A stretch of 64,000 bases of DNA from JBEBGV01 sp040081265 (GTDB lineage Bacteria > Acidobacteriota > Vicinamibacteria > Vicinamibacterales > UBA2999): NCBI GenBank assembly GCA_040081265.1, contig JBEBGV010000013.1, forward strand, positions 1-64,000, written 5' to 3'. The translations under genes were made by a program, and so were the position numbers. This document shows positions 9,136 through 19,243 of this stretch, in pieces. Each line of letters begins with the position of its first letter. The stretch's first letter is position 1. The notes under the pieces are model-generated. The model searched no databases and was not told the origin of the DNA. It worked only from the letters and a program-made list of their open reading frames with translations.

Positions 9136-12100
9136 GCGCTCGACAGCTGTTGGTCGTCGTGATCGCGCTGACCATCGCGCTGGCGTGGCCGGGGAGCGTC
9201 GCTGCCCAGGACGCTGAGGAATCGCAGCCGGCGTTCATCCTGTCGAGCGGGGAGACGTTCACGTCGCGCGATCGTCCGTCGTTCAACCTGACCTTCCAGA
9301 ACCTGCGGCAGCTCGACTTCCGTGTCTACAGGGTTCGTGATGCAGCGAAGTTCTTCGCCGGGCTGAGCGACCCCCACCAGCTTGGCAGCCGCGAGCCGTT
9401 CGTCCCATCGGAGCCGACCTGGCTCGAACGCGTGACGAGCTGGAAACGCGACCAGCGCACGGCTCTTCGACGATTCCTCCGGAGTCAGGTGAGCGAACCG
9501 TACCTCGAGCAGCGACGCGCGCAGAGCGACTCCACCGAAGTGACCCAGCGGGTGACGCTCAATCAGGCGACGTTTGCGCAGGTGCCTCTGCTCAACCCGT
9601 CGCAGCTGGTCACCTCGTGGCGGGAACTGCTGCCCCATCGTCGTGATGCCGAGATGCGTCGGGTACCGCTCGACGTCCGCGAGCCCGGCGTCTACGTCGT
9701 CGAGGCCGTGACGGGCACGCTGCGCGCCTACACCCTGGTGGTCGTGGCTGACGTGGGCCTGGTCACCAAAGTGGCCCCTGGCCAGATGCTGATCTTTGCG
9801 GCGGACCGGCTCACCGGCGAGCCGCGCGCAGGCTGCACCGTCCAGGTGCTCGCCGATCGTGCGGTCGCCTCCGAGGGCCTTACCGACGCCGACGGCGTCG
9901 TCACCGCCTCACTGCCGGGCGTGCGATCGGACACGCTCGTCACTCTGGCTCGTTGCGGCGATCAGGTTGCAGTAACCGACCCTCGTGGCTATTCGCTGTC
10001 GAGCGCGGCCCGCGAGTTACTGGGCTACGTCTACTCGGATAAGCCGATCTACAGGCCTGGTCATACCGTACACATTCGAACCGTGCTGCGGTGGCGCGAG
10101 CGCGACGCGCTGACGCCGTTTGATCGTCCGAACGCGGAGATCACCGCAACCGACGTCGACGACAAGGTCGTTTTCCGACGTGCAGTACCCGTGGACGAGT
10201 TTGGCGTCGGCAACGCGTCCTTTGTCGTGCCCGATGCCGCGGCGCTGGGCAACTACACCGTGCGCGTGACCAGCGGCGGCCAGCAGGCGCTGGGATCGTT
10301 CGAGGTCCAGGAATACCGCCGGCCCGAGTTCGAGGTCAGCGTGACACCGGCCTCGCGGTTCGTGGTCCAGGGACAGACCATTGTTGCCACCGTCGAGGCG
10401 CGCTACTACTTCGGGCAACCGGTCGCGGGTGGCCGTGTCCGCTATGTCGTGGGGCGACAATCCTACTTCTCGCCATTCCGCTACACCGACGAGTTCGAGG
10501 GCGACGGCGAGCCCGGCTACTACGGGGGCGAGCAGGACATCATCGGGGAGCTGCGTCTCGACGCACAGGGCCGAGGCGAGATCAGGGTGCCCACGGAGCT
10601 GGCCTCCACAGAGCAGGACCTGACCTTCCACATCGAAGCCCAGGTGACCGACGCCAGCGGCCGCGAGATCAGCGGCGCCACCAACGCCATCGCCACGTAT
10701 GGCTCGTTTCTGACCTCAACTCAGGTCGACGGATACGTCTTCCGAGCCGGGCAAACGGTCACCGCGTCCTTCAGAGCCGTTGACTACCTGGGGGTGGACA
10801 AGCCCGGAGTCGCGCTTCGCGTCTTCCTCGAGCGACTGACATATCCCAACGGCTACTACGGCGCGCCCACCGTGACACTGGTCCGCGAGACGCGCGTGGT
10901 CCTCGATGCCATGGGGCGTGGCTCAGCACAGGTCGCTCTGGGTACCGAACCCGGCGACTACCGAATCAGGGCGACGACAACCGTAAGCGGGCGAACGATT
11001 ACGAGCCAGGCCGGCCTCTGGGTGCCAGGACGGCAGAGCATCGCCGAGACCGACGGCGACCGTTATCTCGAGCTGCTCTCGGACAAGAAGACCTACGCGC
11101 CAGGCGACATGGCTCGGCTGTCGCTGCGCGGGGAACAGGTGACCGGCCCCGTGCTCGTCAGCAAGGAAGGTCAGCAGATCACCTGGCACCGCGTCGTGCG
11201 GGTGAGCGCCGACACGCCGCTCGAGGTACCCATCGAGCCTGGCGACGTGGGCGACGTGTTCGTGAACCTGGCATACATGCGCGATGGACGCCTCTATCGG
11301 GCCGAGCGCAAGCTGACGGTCCCGGCCCAGCAACGCACGCTGCAGATTTCGCTGACGGCCGACAAAGCCGTGGCCAAGCCGCAGGAGCCAGGCATCTTCA
11401 CCGTCAAGGTCACCAACGCGCTCGGCGAACCGGTTCGCGCGCAGCTCAGCCTGGGGGTGATCGATGAGGCGGTCTACGCGCTCGCGGCGGACACGACGCC
11501 TGATCCGGTGCGATTCTTCTATCGCCGCGAGTACAGCCGCGTCTCGACGACGTTCTCGCGCGAGTACTACTTCGTTGGCTACGCTGGATCGAGCCGGCTG
11601 CAACTGGCGGGACGGTCGCGTCGGCCTTTCTCGCTCGCCGACTTCAAGGGCGACAAGGAACCGCAAGCGCAGGTCCGGAAGGATTTTCCGGATGCCATCT
11701 ACTGGATCGGCAACCTCGTCACCGGCAGCGACGGCACGGCAAAGGTGTCGATCAAGTATCCGGACACGCTGACCACGTGGCGGCTCACAGCGCGCGCGAT
11801 CACCGTGGACACTATGGCGGGCACGACCGTCGCTCGCACGACCACCACGAAGGACTTGATCGTTCGCGTGATCACGCCTCGGTTCCTCACCCAGGGCGAC
11901 GAGGTGGTGCTGCCGACGATCGTCCACAACTACCTGCCCGACCAGAAGGACGCGACCGTGTCGGTGGACACGAAGAACCTGCAGGCGGTGCCCGGCACGC
12001 CCACCGCGCCCGTGACGACGGCCGTCGCCTCGGGCGGCGAGCGTCGCGACAACTGGCGGTTCTCCGCCGGTACCGTCGGAACCGCGTCGATCACAGCCTC

Positions 12101-13877
12101 GGCGCGAACGAGCAGCGACACCGATGCGGTCGAGTTGCCGATTCCGGTGCTGCCGCTCGGCCTCAGACGCGAGGCGGGCAACAGCGGCTCGCTCGTCGGC
12201 GCCGGTGAGGCCACCACGCAGGTCACCATTCCGGCAACCGCCAACCCGGCCGCGCGCAGCGTTCGCGTGTCGCTGGCGCCGTCGCTGGCCGGATCGATGC
12301 TCGGTGCGCTCGACTTCCTCACCTCCTATCCCTACGGCTGCACCGAGCAGACGCTGTCGAGCTTCCTCCCCAACCTCGTTGTCACCCGCGCGCTGGGGCA
12401 GCTCAAGATCGTCCCAGCCGAACGGATGTCGGTGCTGGACCGTCAGGTGAACGACGGGCTGAAGCGACTCCTCGACTTCCAGAATGACGATGGCGGGTGG
12501 GGATGGTGGCGATCTGAAGCCAGCCAGCCGTTCATGACCGCCTATGCCGTCTACGGATTGACCGAGGCGCGGCGCGAAGGCGTGCGGTTCGACGCCTATC
12601 GGCTCGAGCGCGGTGCGCGCGAGCTGGCCTCGCTCTACGCCCGGTATCCGCGTGCCGTTCCTGACCTGAAAGCCTACGTGGTGTTCGTGCTCGGACGCAC
12701 GGGGGTGCAGATCGAGACCTACCGTCACGCCGACGCGCTGAATGATCTCTGGGGCGCTCGCGACCGGATGTCGTCATATGGACGCGCGCTGCTCCTGCTT
12801 GCTCTGGACGACGCCAAAGATGCGCGTGGAAGCGAACTGGCGACCCGGCTGCTGGGCGAGGCGACGACGCAGGGTGAGCTGAGCTTCTGGAAATCGGACT
12901 CTGACCCGTTGCTGGGAGACTTTGGCGACACCGGCGTCGAGGCCACTGCGACGGCTGTGCGGGCGCTCGCTCGGCGCGACCCACGCAACCCGGTGCTTGA
13001 TCGCGCCGTCCGCTGGCTGATGCTGAATCGCAGCGGCGGCGACTGGGGTTCGACCAAGCAGACGGCAATGGCGCTCTACGGACTGCTCGACCTGTTGACA
13101 GCCCGCAACGAGACCCCTGAGCCGTTCACCGCCGACATCTTCGTCAACGGCGCGCTGGCCGGCTCGTGGGGTCAGACCGGAGTCAGACTGGGGTCAGACC
13201 AGGGTCAGACCGGGGTCAGACCGGGGTCAGACCAGGGTCAGACCCCTCAGGGCGGACTCCTCAGCCCTGATCCGCAGGTGCTCACAGTGGCCGCACGTGA
13301 AGGCGCCAACGACGTACGCATCGTCAAGCGCGGCGGGGGAACGTTGTACTGGTCCGCAACCAGTGTGTACTTCGATCCGCAGGCAGCCGAGGGACGCAGC
13401 GGCAGTCGTCAGTTGGCGATTTCACGAGCCTACGCGCGGCTCACAGCCGTCAGGCAGCCCAACGGGACGTTCCTCTACCGCGAGCAACCGCTGGCTGGGC
13501 AGATTCGCCCCGGTGACGTGCTGGCCGTCCGGCTGACGGTGGCCGGTTCCACCGACTGGCGCTACCTCGCGCTCGAGGATCCCCTGCCCGCGGGTGTCGA
13601 AGCGATTCAAGACACGACGGCGTATCCGCTCGAGAACGGCAGTCGCGACTGGTGGTGGTATGGGCCGCGCGTGGAGTATCGAGACTCGAAGACGACGTTC
13701 TTCCTCGAGTCGTTCGAGCAGGGACGCTACGAGTTCGTGTATCTCGTGAAGGCGACCTCGTCTGGCGAGTTCAAGGCGATCCCTGCCCAGATTTCGCCGA
13801 TGTATGTGCCTGGCGTGAACGCCTCCACAGAGCCCGCGGCGTTGTCGATCGCCCTGCCGGCGGAGGCGGCGCGATGA
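9132..13877 (+). CDS. Bacterial alpha-2-macroglobulin (YfaS-like context) with thioester motif
   Basis: 1581 aa from the ATG at 9132, which overlaps the previous stop (ATGA) and starts a signal peptide (LLVVVIALTIALAW...AAQ). Macroglobulin-like domains occupy the first two thirds (MG2 signature near YSDKPIYRPGHTVHI). Then follow the SLGVIDEAVYAL segment, the alpha-2-macroglobulin core (FPDAIYWIGNLVT...TTWRLTARA) and an alpha-toroid with the thioester CTEQ (Cys1070-Gln1073) in YPYGCTEQTLSSF. Such proteins trap proteases in the periplasm. Residues about 1346-1372 are encoded by an 11-bp repeat array and read as GQTGVRxGSDQ repeats. Confidence 0.9.
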   Translation: MSARQLLVVVIALTIALAWPGSVAAQDAEESQPAFILSSGETFTSRDRPSFNLTFQNLRQLDFRVYRVRDAAKFFAGLSDPHQLGSREPFVPSEPTWLERVTSWKRDQRTALRRFLRSQVSEPYLEQRRAQSDSTEVTQRVTLNQATFAQVPLLNPSQLVTSWRELLPHRRDAEMRRVPLDVREPGVYVVEAVTGTLRAYTLVVVADVGLVTKVAPGQMLIFAADRLTGEPRAGCTVQVLADRAVASEGLTDADGVVTASLPGVRSDTLVTLARCGDQVAVTDPRGYSLSSAARELLGYVYSDKPIYRPGHTVHIRTVLRWRERDALTPFDRPNAEITATDVDDKVVFRRAVPVDEFGVGNASFVVPDAAALGNYTVRVTSGGQQALGSFEVQEYRRPEFEVSVTPASRFVVQGQTIVATVEARYYFGQPVAGGRVRYVVGRQSYFSPFRYTDEFEGDGEPGYYGGEQDIIGELRLDAQGRGEIRVPTELASTEQDLTFHIEAQVTDASGREISGATNAIATYGSFLTSTQVDGYVFRAGQTVTASFRAVDYLGVDKPGVALRVFLERLTYPNGYYGAPTVTLVRETRVVLDAMGRGSAQVALGTEPGDYRIRATTTVSGRTITSQAGLWVPGRQSIAETDGDRYLELLSDKKTYAPGDMARLSLRGEQVTGPVLVSKEGQQITWHRVVRVSADTPLEVPIEPGDVGDVFVNLAYMRDGRLYRAERKLTVPAQQRTLQISLTADKAVAKPQEPGIFTVKVTNALGEPVRAQLSLGVIDEAVYALAADTTPDPVRFFYRREYSRVSTTFSREYYFVGYAGSSRLQLAGRSRRPFSLADFKGDKEPQAQVRKDFPDAIYWIGNLVTGSDGTAKVSIKYPDTLTTWRLTARAITVDTMAGTTVARTTTTKDLIVRVITPRFLTQGDEVVLPTIVHNYLPDQKDATVSVDTKNLQAVPGTPTAPVTTAVASGGERRDNWRFSAGTVGTASITASARTSSDTDAVELPIPVLPLGLRREAGNSGSLVGAGEATTQVTIPATANPAARSVRVSLAPSLAGSMLGALDFLTSYPYGCTEQTLSSFLPNLVVTRALGQLKIVPAERMSVLDRQVNDGLKRLLDFQNDDGGWGWWRSEASQPFMTAYAVYGLTEARREGVRFDAYRLERGARELASLYARYPRAVPDLKAYVVFVLGRTGVQIETYRHADALNDLWGARDRMSSYGRALLLLALDDAKDARGSELATRLLGEATTQGELSFWKSDSDPLLGDFGDTGVEATATAVRALARRDPRNPVLDRAVRWLMLNRSGGDWGSTKQTAMALYGLLDLLTARNETPEPFTADIFVNGALAGSWGQTGVRLGSDQGQTGVRPGSDQGQTPQGGLLSPDPQVLTVAAREGANDVRIVKRGGGTLYWSATSVYFDPQAAEGRSGSRQLAISRAYARLTAVRQPNGTFLYREQPLAGQIRPGDVLAVRLTVAGSTDWRYLALEDPLPAGVEAIQDTTAYPLENGSRDWWWYGPRVEYRDSKTTFFLESFEQGRYEFVYLVKATSSGEFKAIPAQISPMYVPGVNASTEPAALSIALPAEAAR
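13169..13245. repeat. 11-bp repeat array GGGTCAGACC(A/G) inside the macroglobulin gene
   Basis: Seven tandem 11-bp units, most reading GGGTCAGACC plus A or G. Because 11 is not a multiple of 3, three units make a 33-base, 11-residue protein period, visible as GQTGVRLGSDQ then GQTGVRPGSDQ. The reading frame stays open through the array. The same unit forms the intergenic arrays at 19069, 20082 and 52065. Confidence 0.95.
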
Positions 13878-14590
13878 TCGGACGCGTGCTGGAAGTGACT
13901 GGGTGGCTGGCCGGTGCGGCGCTGGCCGGCGGTGGACTCTACTGGGGGTTCCTGAACGCCCCGGAGTCGAGCGCACCGATGCTGGCGCTGTCAACGCTGC
14001 TGATCGTGGCGTTGGCGGGGGTGGCCGCGGTCATCGGTTCCGCGGCGATCCTGCGCGTGCTCGGCCAGCCCAGACGATCGAGCTTGGTGCAAGGTGCGAG
14101 GCGCGCGCACTGGTTTCTGCTGGCAGCTCTCTGCGGTGCGGCGCTCGGATGGGTGGTGCTTCGTGCCGACGCGTGGGTGGGTGGCCACTCCGGGGAGATC
14201 AGTGCGTGGTTCATCGCCACGTTAAACTGGTCGGACGTTACCCGCCTCTTCGACATCGAGCGCTGGCTGAGCGCCTGGCTGCGCTGGGTCGTCATCCCGC
14301 TGGCCATGCTCTCAGCGGTAGCGGCGGTGCTGGAAGGCGGCGCAGGCCACCTGTTCTCGTCACGCTGGCTCCACAGGGCGTGGGGATGGCGGTCGATTGC
14401 GGCGGGTACGTTGGCCTTCCTCGTCCTGATCGAGCTTCCGTGGAGATTCGCCTACTGGCGCCCAGAGACTGGGCTGCCGGTTTCAGTCGAGCCGGCAGTT
14501 GCCGGCGCCCGCCTGGCGCTCATCGCGCTGGCCTCCATCCTCGGTGCCGCAGTACTGCTCGTCACGGCGGCTCGGCCTGCGTCGCGCTGA
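13874..14590 (+). CDS. Polytopic membrane protein in the macroglobulin operon
   Basis: 238 aa. The ATG at 13874 overlaps the macroglobulin stop (ATGA), which decides the start over the longer upstream frame. Five or six hydrophobic segments are visible (VTGWLAGAALAGGGLYWG, LSTLLIVALAGVAAVIG, HWFLLAALCGAALGWVV, WVVIPLAMLSAVAAVL, SIAAGTLAFLVLIELP, LALIALASILGAAVLLV). I do not recognise a family. Its position suggests an inner-membrane partner of the periplasmic macroglobulin system. The stop is 19 bases from the convergent stop of the PBP/SpoIID gene. Confidence 0.8.
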   Translation: MIGRVLEVTGWLAGAALAGGGLYWGFLNAPESSAPMLALSTLLIVALAGVAAVIGSAAILRVLGQPRRSSLVQGARRAHWFLLAALCGAALGWVVLRADAWVGGHSGEISAWFIATLNWSDVTRLFDIERWLSAWLRWVVIPLAMLSAVAAVLEGGAGHLFSSRWLHRAWGWRSIAAGTLAFLVLIELPWRFAYWRPETGLPVSVEPAVAGARLALIALASILGAAVLLVTAARPASR

Positions 14591-14609
14591 CGGCCGTGGC
14601 CCCATCAGG

Positions 14610-16781
14610 TCAGCGCACCTCTGCCCAGCGCCGACCTGACGTCACCTGAAGACGAAAGCACGCGGCGGCGCGAAGGTAGGCGTCGCGCAGTGCATCGCCC
14701 GAGGGCGGGTTCGTGAGTTCCCTGTCTGACGGACACGTTCCCGCAGCCTTCCCCACCGCCTTCCCCACGTCGCGCAGGGGCTCGGCGAAGTAGCTCGCCG
14801 CGCCCTCGCGTACCCAGAGCGCCCTTCCCGCCAGCTGCGAGTCGACTACGACGTGTGCGACCTCGTGGCGGAGCGTTCGCTCGAGCACTCCCCGCTGACG
14901 CAGTACAGTCACCGGGAGCAGGTCGATGTTGATGCCACGTGTTGCCCCCGCCACGAACCAGGGCTGTCGACTGGCCCGGCCGAAACTTCTGACGTCGGGA
15001 TGCACCGTGACTCGAATTGCCGTCGGCGCTGGCACATGCGCCCTGGCGGCGATCTCGTCGCGCGCGCGACGCACGAGCTCGGTCACGAGTGCGCGCTCTC
15101 CTTCCTCAGGACCCGGCAGCGACAACAGCACGTCAGAGGTGCCGCCGGACGGCGCCGCGTCGTCGCGATACTCGCCGAGCCGAAGTCCCGGATAGTAGAA
15201 GCTGAGGATATTGGCGGCGCTGGCGCCGGCCGCTGCGCGACAGACGGCTCCAGACAGGCACAATCCCACACCGTGGCCGAAGCCACGGCCGGTAAACGCG
15301 TAGCCTCTGGCGTCGCGGCGCAGCTCGAATGCCGTGCTCTTGAGCAACTGCCATCCACCCGTGCGACCGAGAGCGAGCCTGAAGTCTTCGCCGGAAATCT
15401 CTGCCGGGGCAAAGCCGTCCACCTGCATCGTCATCACGCGACCAGACGCGCTGCGCTTCGCCACACGCAGTCCGCGCAACGTGGTGCCCGACAGGCCAGC
15501 GGCTCGAAGGGCGCGCTCGATGTCCGACGCCCCGACGCGGCTCGTCCACTCGGGTTCAACACCGCAGGCACCATCGCGCTGGGCTGGCAGGAACGGGTGA
15601 TCAGTCGCGCCTGGCCAGACATCTGAAGGGCGCGCCGAGTACCCGCCGCACGAGGCTGAGTAGAAAATCGGCGCAGGCTTGCCGTCGTGCAGCAGCACGC
15701 GACCGGCGGTCGCGGCGGCCGCCCGAGTGGACGCTGGCGTCGCGGAGCGAGGCACCTGACAGTGCGTCGTGTCGCAGAGGTCGAAGCCTTCGGACTGATG
15801 ACGGCCGCGATTGGCCAGCGCAAAGGTTCTCACGGCGACGGCCAGCGCCTCCTGCGCCGCAGCGGGTGCATCTGGAGGCCCCTCGCCTGCAACCACACGG
15901 GCAACGTAGTCCTCGAGTGCCACGGCTCGAACACTCGCGCGGCTTTCAGAGCCCGGCGACCCGAGGCGGATCGTCTGCCCTTCAGCCTTCAACAGATCCG
16001 CGGCAATCGATGCGGCGTCGCGTCCAGCAGCGCCTGGTGCCAGGACGATCGCACCCCGCCGCGGGTTGGCAGCGGGGGTAAAAGCCACGAGCACGCCCAG
16101 TTGGCCGCCGCCAGGCATCGAGGCGGTGCCGGTCTTGGCGAGCGCCTGGATTCCACCTGCGCCAAGGTCCGAGGCCGAGCCGTAGGTGGCCGCGCCGCGA
16201 AGGCCATCGAGCAGCACGCGTCTGGTCCCCTCGCGCATCGTAAACGGCCGCGCACGATCGGCGCCGACCAGACGCGCCACGCTGCTCAGCAACGCGCGAG
16301 GTGTCGTCTTCGGACCGTCGAGGCCGACGAGCGCGCCAGCAAAATCAGCCGCCGGGGGAATGGCCGAAAGGCCCACCCGCGCCCGAACGTCGTTGATCGC
16401 TGTGCTGGGCAGGCGCTGGGCCAGCGACACGAAGAAGTCGTTGCACGAGTGCGCGAGCGCCTCGGCCGGGGTGAGCGGACGTTTCAGATCCGGGTGAGAA
16501 CAGACATATCGGTGCCCGTCCACCGTGACCGTCCGCCTGCAGATGCGCGTCGAGTCAGGCTCGATGACATGACTCTCGAGCGCGGCGACGAGCGTGATGA
16601 CCTTGGCAATCGAACCCGGAAGAACCGGCGTGTCGAGGATGTCGGAGCGGACTTCCCTGCTGTCGGCGGGATTATCGAATGAGCGAATCAGCCAGGCCTG
16701 ACCCGCAGGCCGCTGCGCACCGACCGACACGCCGATGAGACCGGCGAGCAGGAGCGTGAGGACGTTCTGTCGGATGCTCAC
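14610..16781 (-). CDS. Three-domain fusion: penicillin-binding-like transpeptidase, SpoIID/LytB, HExxH peptidase (YfaQ/DUF2300-like core)
   Basis: 723 aa from a GTG start with a signal peptide (VLTLLLAGLIGVSVGAQ). Residues about 30-270 carry all three serine acyltransferase motifs in order: SIAK (57-60), SCN (112-114) and KTG (216-218). Residues about 285-540 are SpoIID/LytB-like (LEDYVARVVAGE, AVRTFALAN, YSASCGGYS, GRGFGHGVG). Residues about 560-670 contain HEVAH (639-643) with a downstream WVREGAASYF, like a zinc gluzincin. It is likely a periplasmic peptidoglycan-active protein. It faces the macroglobulin operon convergently, as expected for a YfaQ-type partner. The promoter side holds a heptamer array. 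Confidence 0.8.
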   Translation of the reverse strand: MSIRQNVLTLLLAGLIGVSVGAQRPAGQAWLIRSFDNPADSREVRSDILDTPVLPGSIAKVITLVAALESHVIEPDSTRICRRTVTVDGHRYVCSHPDLKRPLTPAEALAHSCNDFFVSLAQRLPSTAINDVRARVGLSAIPPAADFAGALVGLDGPKTTPRALLSSVARLVGADRARPFTMREGTRRVLLDGLRGAATYGSASDLGAGGIQALAKTGTASMPGGGQLGVLVAFTPAANPRRGAIVLAPGAAGRDAASIAADLLKAEGQTIRLGSPGSESRASVRAVALEDYVARVVAGEGPPDAPAAAQEALAVAVRTFALANRGRHQSEGFDLCDTTHCQVPRSATPASTRAAAATAGRVLLHDGKPAPIFYSASCGGYSARPSDVWPGATDHPFLPAQRDGACGVEPEWTSRVGASDIERALRAAGLSGTTLRGLRVAKRSASGRVMTMQVDGFAPAEISGEDFRLALGRTGGWQLLKSTAFELRRDARGYAFTGRGFGHGVGLCLSGAVCRAAAGASAANILSFYYPGLRLGEYRDDAAPSGGTSDVLLSLPGPEEGERALVTELVRRARDEIAARAHVPAPTAIRVTVHPDVRSFGRASRQPWFVAGATRGINIDLLPVTVLRQRGVLERTLRHEVAHVVVDSQLAGRALWVREGAASYFAEPLRDVGKAVGKAAGTCPSDRELTNPPSGDALRDAYLRAAACFRLQVTSGRRWAEVR

Positions 16782-16790
16782 TGCCCGCCC

Positions 16791-17971
<1,181 letters not shown>

Positions 17972-18035
17972 CGTGAAGTTCTCCGTGATGCTCGAGAATG
18001 GAGCGAAAGCGGAGGGCAAGTATATCCTGTCGGAC

Positions 18036-19067
18036 ATGCAGGCCAGCCGTCGATCGATGGCGCTCGCGGTGACCGTTTCGGCGGCGATCGTTGTCGCCGG
18101 GCCGATCATGGGCCAGATCCGCGCTGCTCTGCAGGCTGCGTTCCCAGCGCAGTACCTTCTCATCCTTGGCGGCGTGGTCGGTGTGGGCGTCGTGGCGGCG
18201 GTTGTCGTGGCGGTTGTGCGCATTCGGGATCAACGGATGGTCAGGGCCGGCGCCATCCTCCTGGCCCTCACGATCGGCGTCGGCTACTCACTCGCCACGG
18301 CGGTCGAACAGGACGCGATCAACGCGGTCGAGCGGGTGCACTTCATCGAGTACGGCATCGTCGGTCTGCTGTTCTACCGTGTCTGGCGGCCGGCGGGCGA
18401 TCCGTCGACCTTCATCCTCCCCCTGCTCGCGTCGCTCGTCGTCGGCACCCTTGATGAGTGGCTGCAGTGGTTTGTTCCCGTGCGCGTTGGAGAAGCTCGC
18501 GACGTCGCTCTCAACGGGATCGCGGTCGCCTGCGGCTTGCTCTTCGGTGTCGCGGTGAACCCGCCCGAGAGTTGGTCACGACGGCTGAACGATCGCTCGC
18601 GTGCGCGGGTCGGGCTGGCCGCGGCTGGTGCGATGGCTGTGTTCGCGGCGTTCTTCGCGATGGTGCATGTGGGGCATGTCGTACGAGCTGAGGGCGTCGG
18701 TGAATTTCGGTCGCACTACGCCGCGGATGAACTGCTCGCGCTCGCACGCGATCGAGACGTGCGCTGGCGCACCGATCCTCCCCGTGTGTTCAGAAGGTAT
18801 TCACGCGAAGACCAGTACATGGACGAGGGCCTGTGGCACGTCCGACGACGCAACGGACTGTGGGCCGCCAACGACTTCGCGCGCGCGCGTCAGGAGAACC
18901 TGATCCTCGAGCGCTTCTTCGTTCCGGTGCTGGACACTGCGACCTACGCGCTGCCATCTGGCGGACGCTGGCCCGCGGCGCAGCGGGCTGATGCCGAAGC
19001 GCGGGCGATGTCGGCGCCGAACACATTCGTGAGCGACGCCGAACCCTACACCATCGTCGTCTTCTGA
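18036..19067 (+). CDS. VanZ-like membrane protein with a C-terminal soluble extension
   Basis: About 343 aa from the ATG at 18036; the longer frame from 17973 would start two bases from the divergent VOC gene, leaving no room for a promoter, while a TATATC element lies just before 18036. Several hydrophobic helices carry a VanZ signature: FIEYGIVGLLFYRVW, then DEWLQWFVPVRVGEARDVALN. The last 150 residues are hydrophilic and specific to this type. VanZ-like proteins are linked to low-level glycopeptide tolerance and envelope functions in some bacteria; the role here is unknown. An 11-bp array begins one base after the stop. Confidence 0.75.
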   Translation: MQASRRSMALAVTVSAAIVVAGPIMGQIRAALQAAFPAQYLLILGGVVGVGVVAAVVVAVVRIRDQRMVRAGAILLALTIGVGYSLATAVEQDAINAVERVHFIEYGIVGLLFYRVWRPAGDPSTFILPLLASLVVGTLDEWLQWFVPVRVGEARDVALNGIAVACGLLFGVAVNPPESWSRRLNDRSRARVGLAAAGAMAVFAAFFAMVHVGHVVRAEGVGEFRSHYAADELLALARDRDVRWRTDPPRVFRRYSREDQYMDEGLWHVRRRNGLWAANDFARARQENLILERFFVPVLDTATYALPSGGRWPAAQRADAEARAMSAPNTFVSDAEPYTIVVF

Positions 19068-19068
19068 G

Positions 19069-19180
19069 GGGGTCAGACCAGGGTCAGACCAGGGTCAGAC
19101 CAGGGTCAGACCAGGGTCAGACCAGGGTCAGACCAGGGTCAGACCAGGGTCAGACCGGGGTCAGACCGGGGTCAGACCCC
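19069..19180. repeat. 11-bp repeat array, ten units
   Basis: Ten units with period 11, starting at 19070: seven GGGTCAGACCA, then two ending in G and one ending in C. Each unit contains the odd palindrome GGTC-A-GACC. The array starts right after the VanZ-like stop and lies downstream of the RAYT transposase gene, in opposite orientation to the array at 20082. Confidence 0.95.
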
Positions 19181-19243
19181 GGCAGCCGCAGCCGCCTGCT
19201 GATTTGAAGCGCACGTCTTCAACGCTTCCTGGCGGGTTGGCGC

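Noticed and set aside
10923..12728. 601-aa open frame on the minus strand
   Set aside because: It lies fully inside the macroglobulin gene, has Arg/His-rich composition typical of a shadow frame in GC-rich DNA, and shows no domain.
15687..16682. 331-aa open frame opposite the PBP/SpoIID gene
   Set aside because: The minus-strand protein has ordered catalytic motifs; this one has none and is Arg-rich.
19069..19180. 11-bp array as a CRISPR
   Set aside because: Units are direct tandem copies with no spacers, and no cas genes are near.
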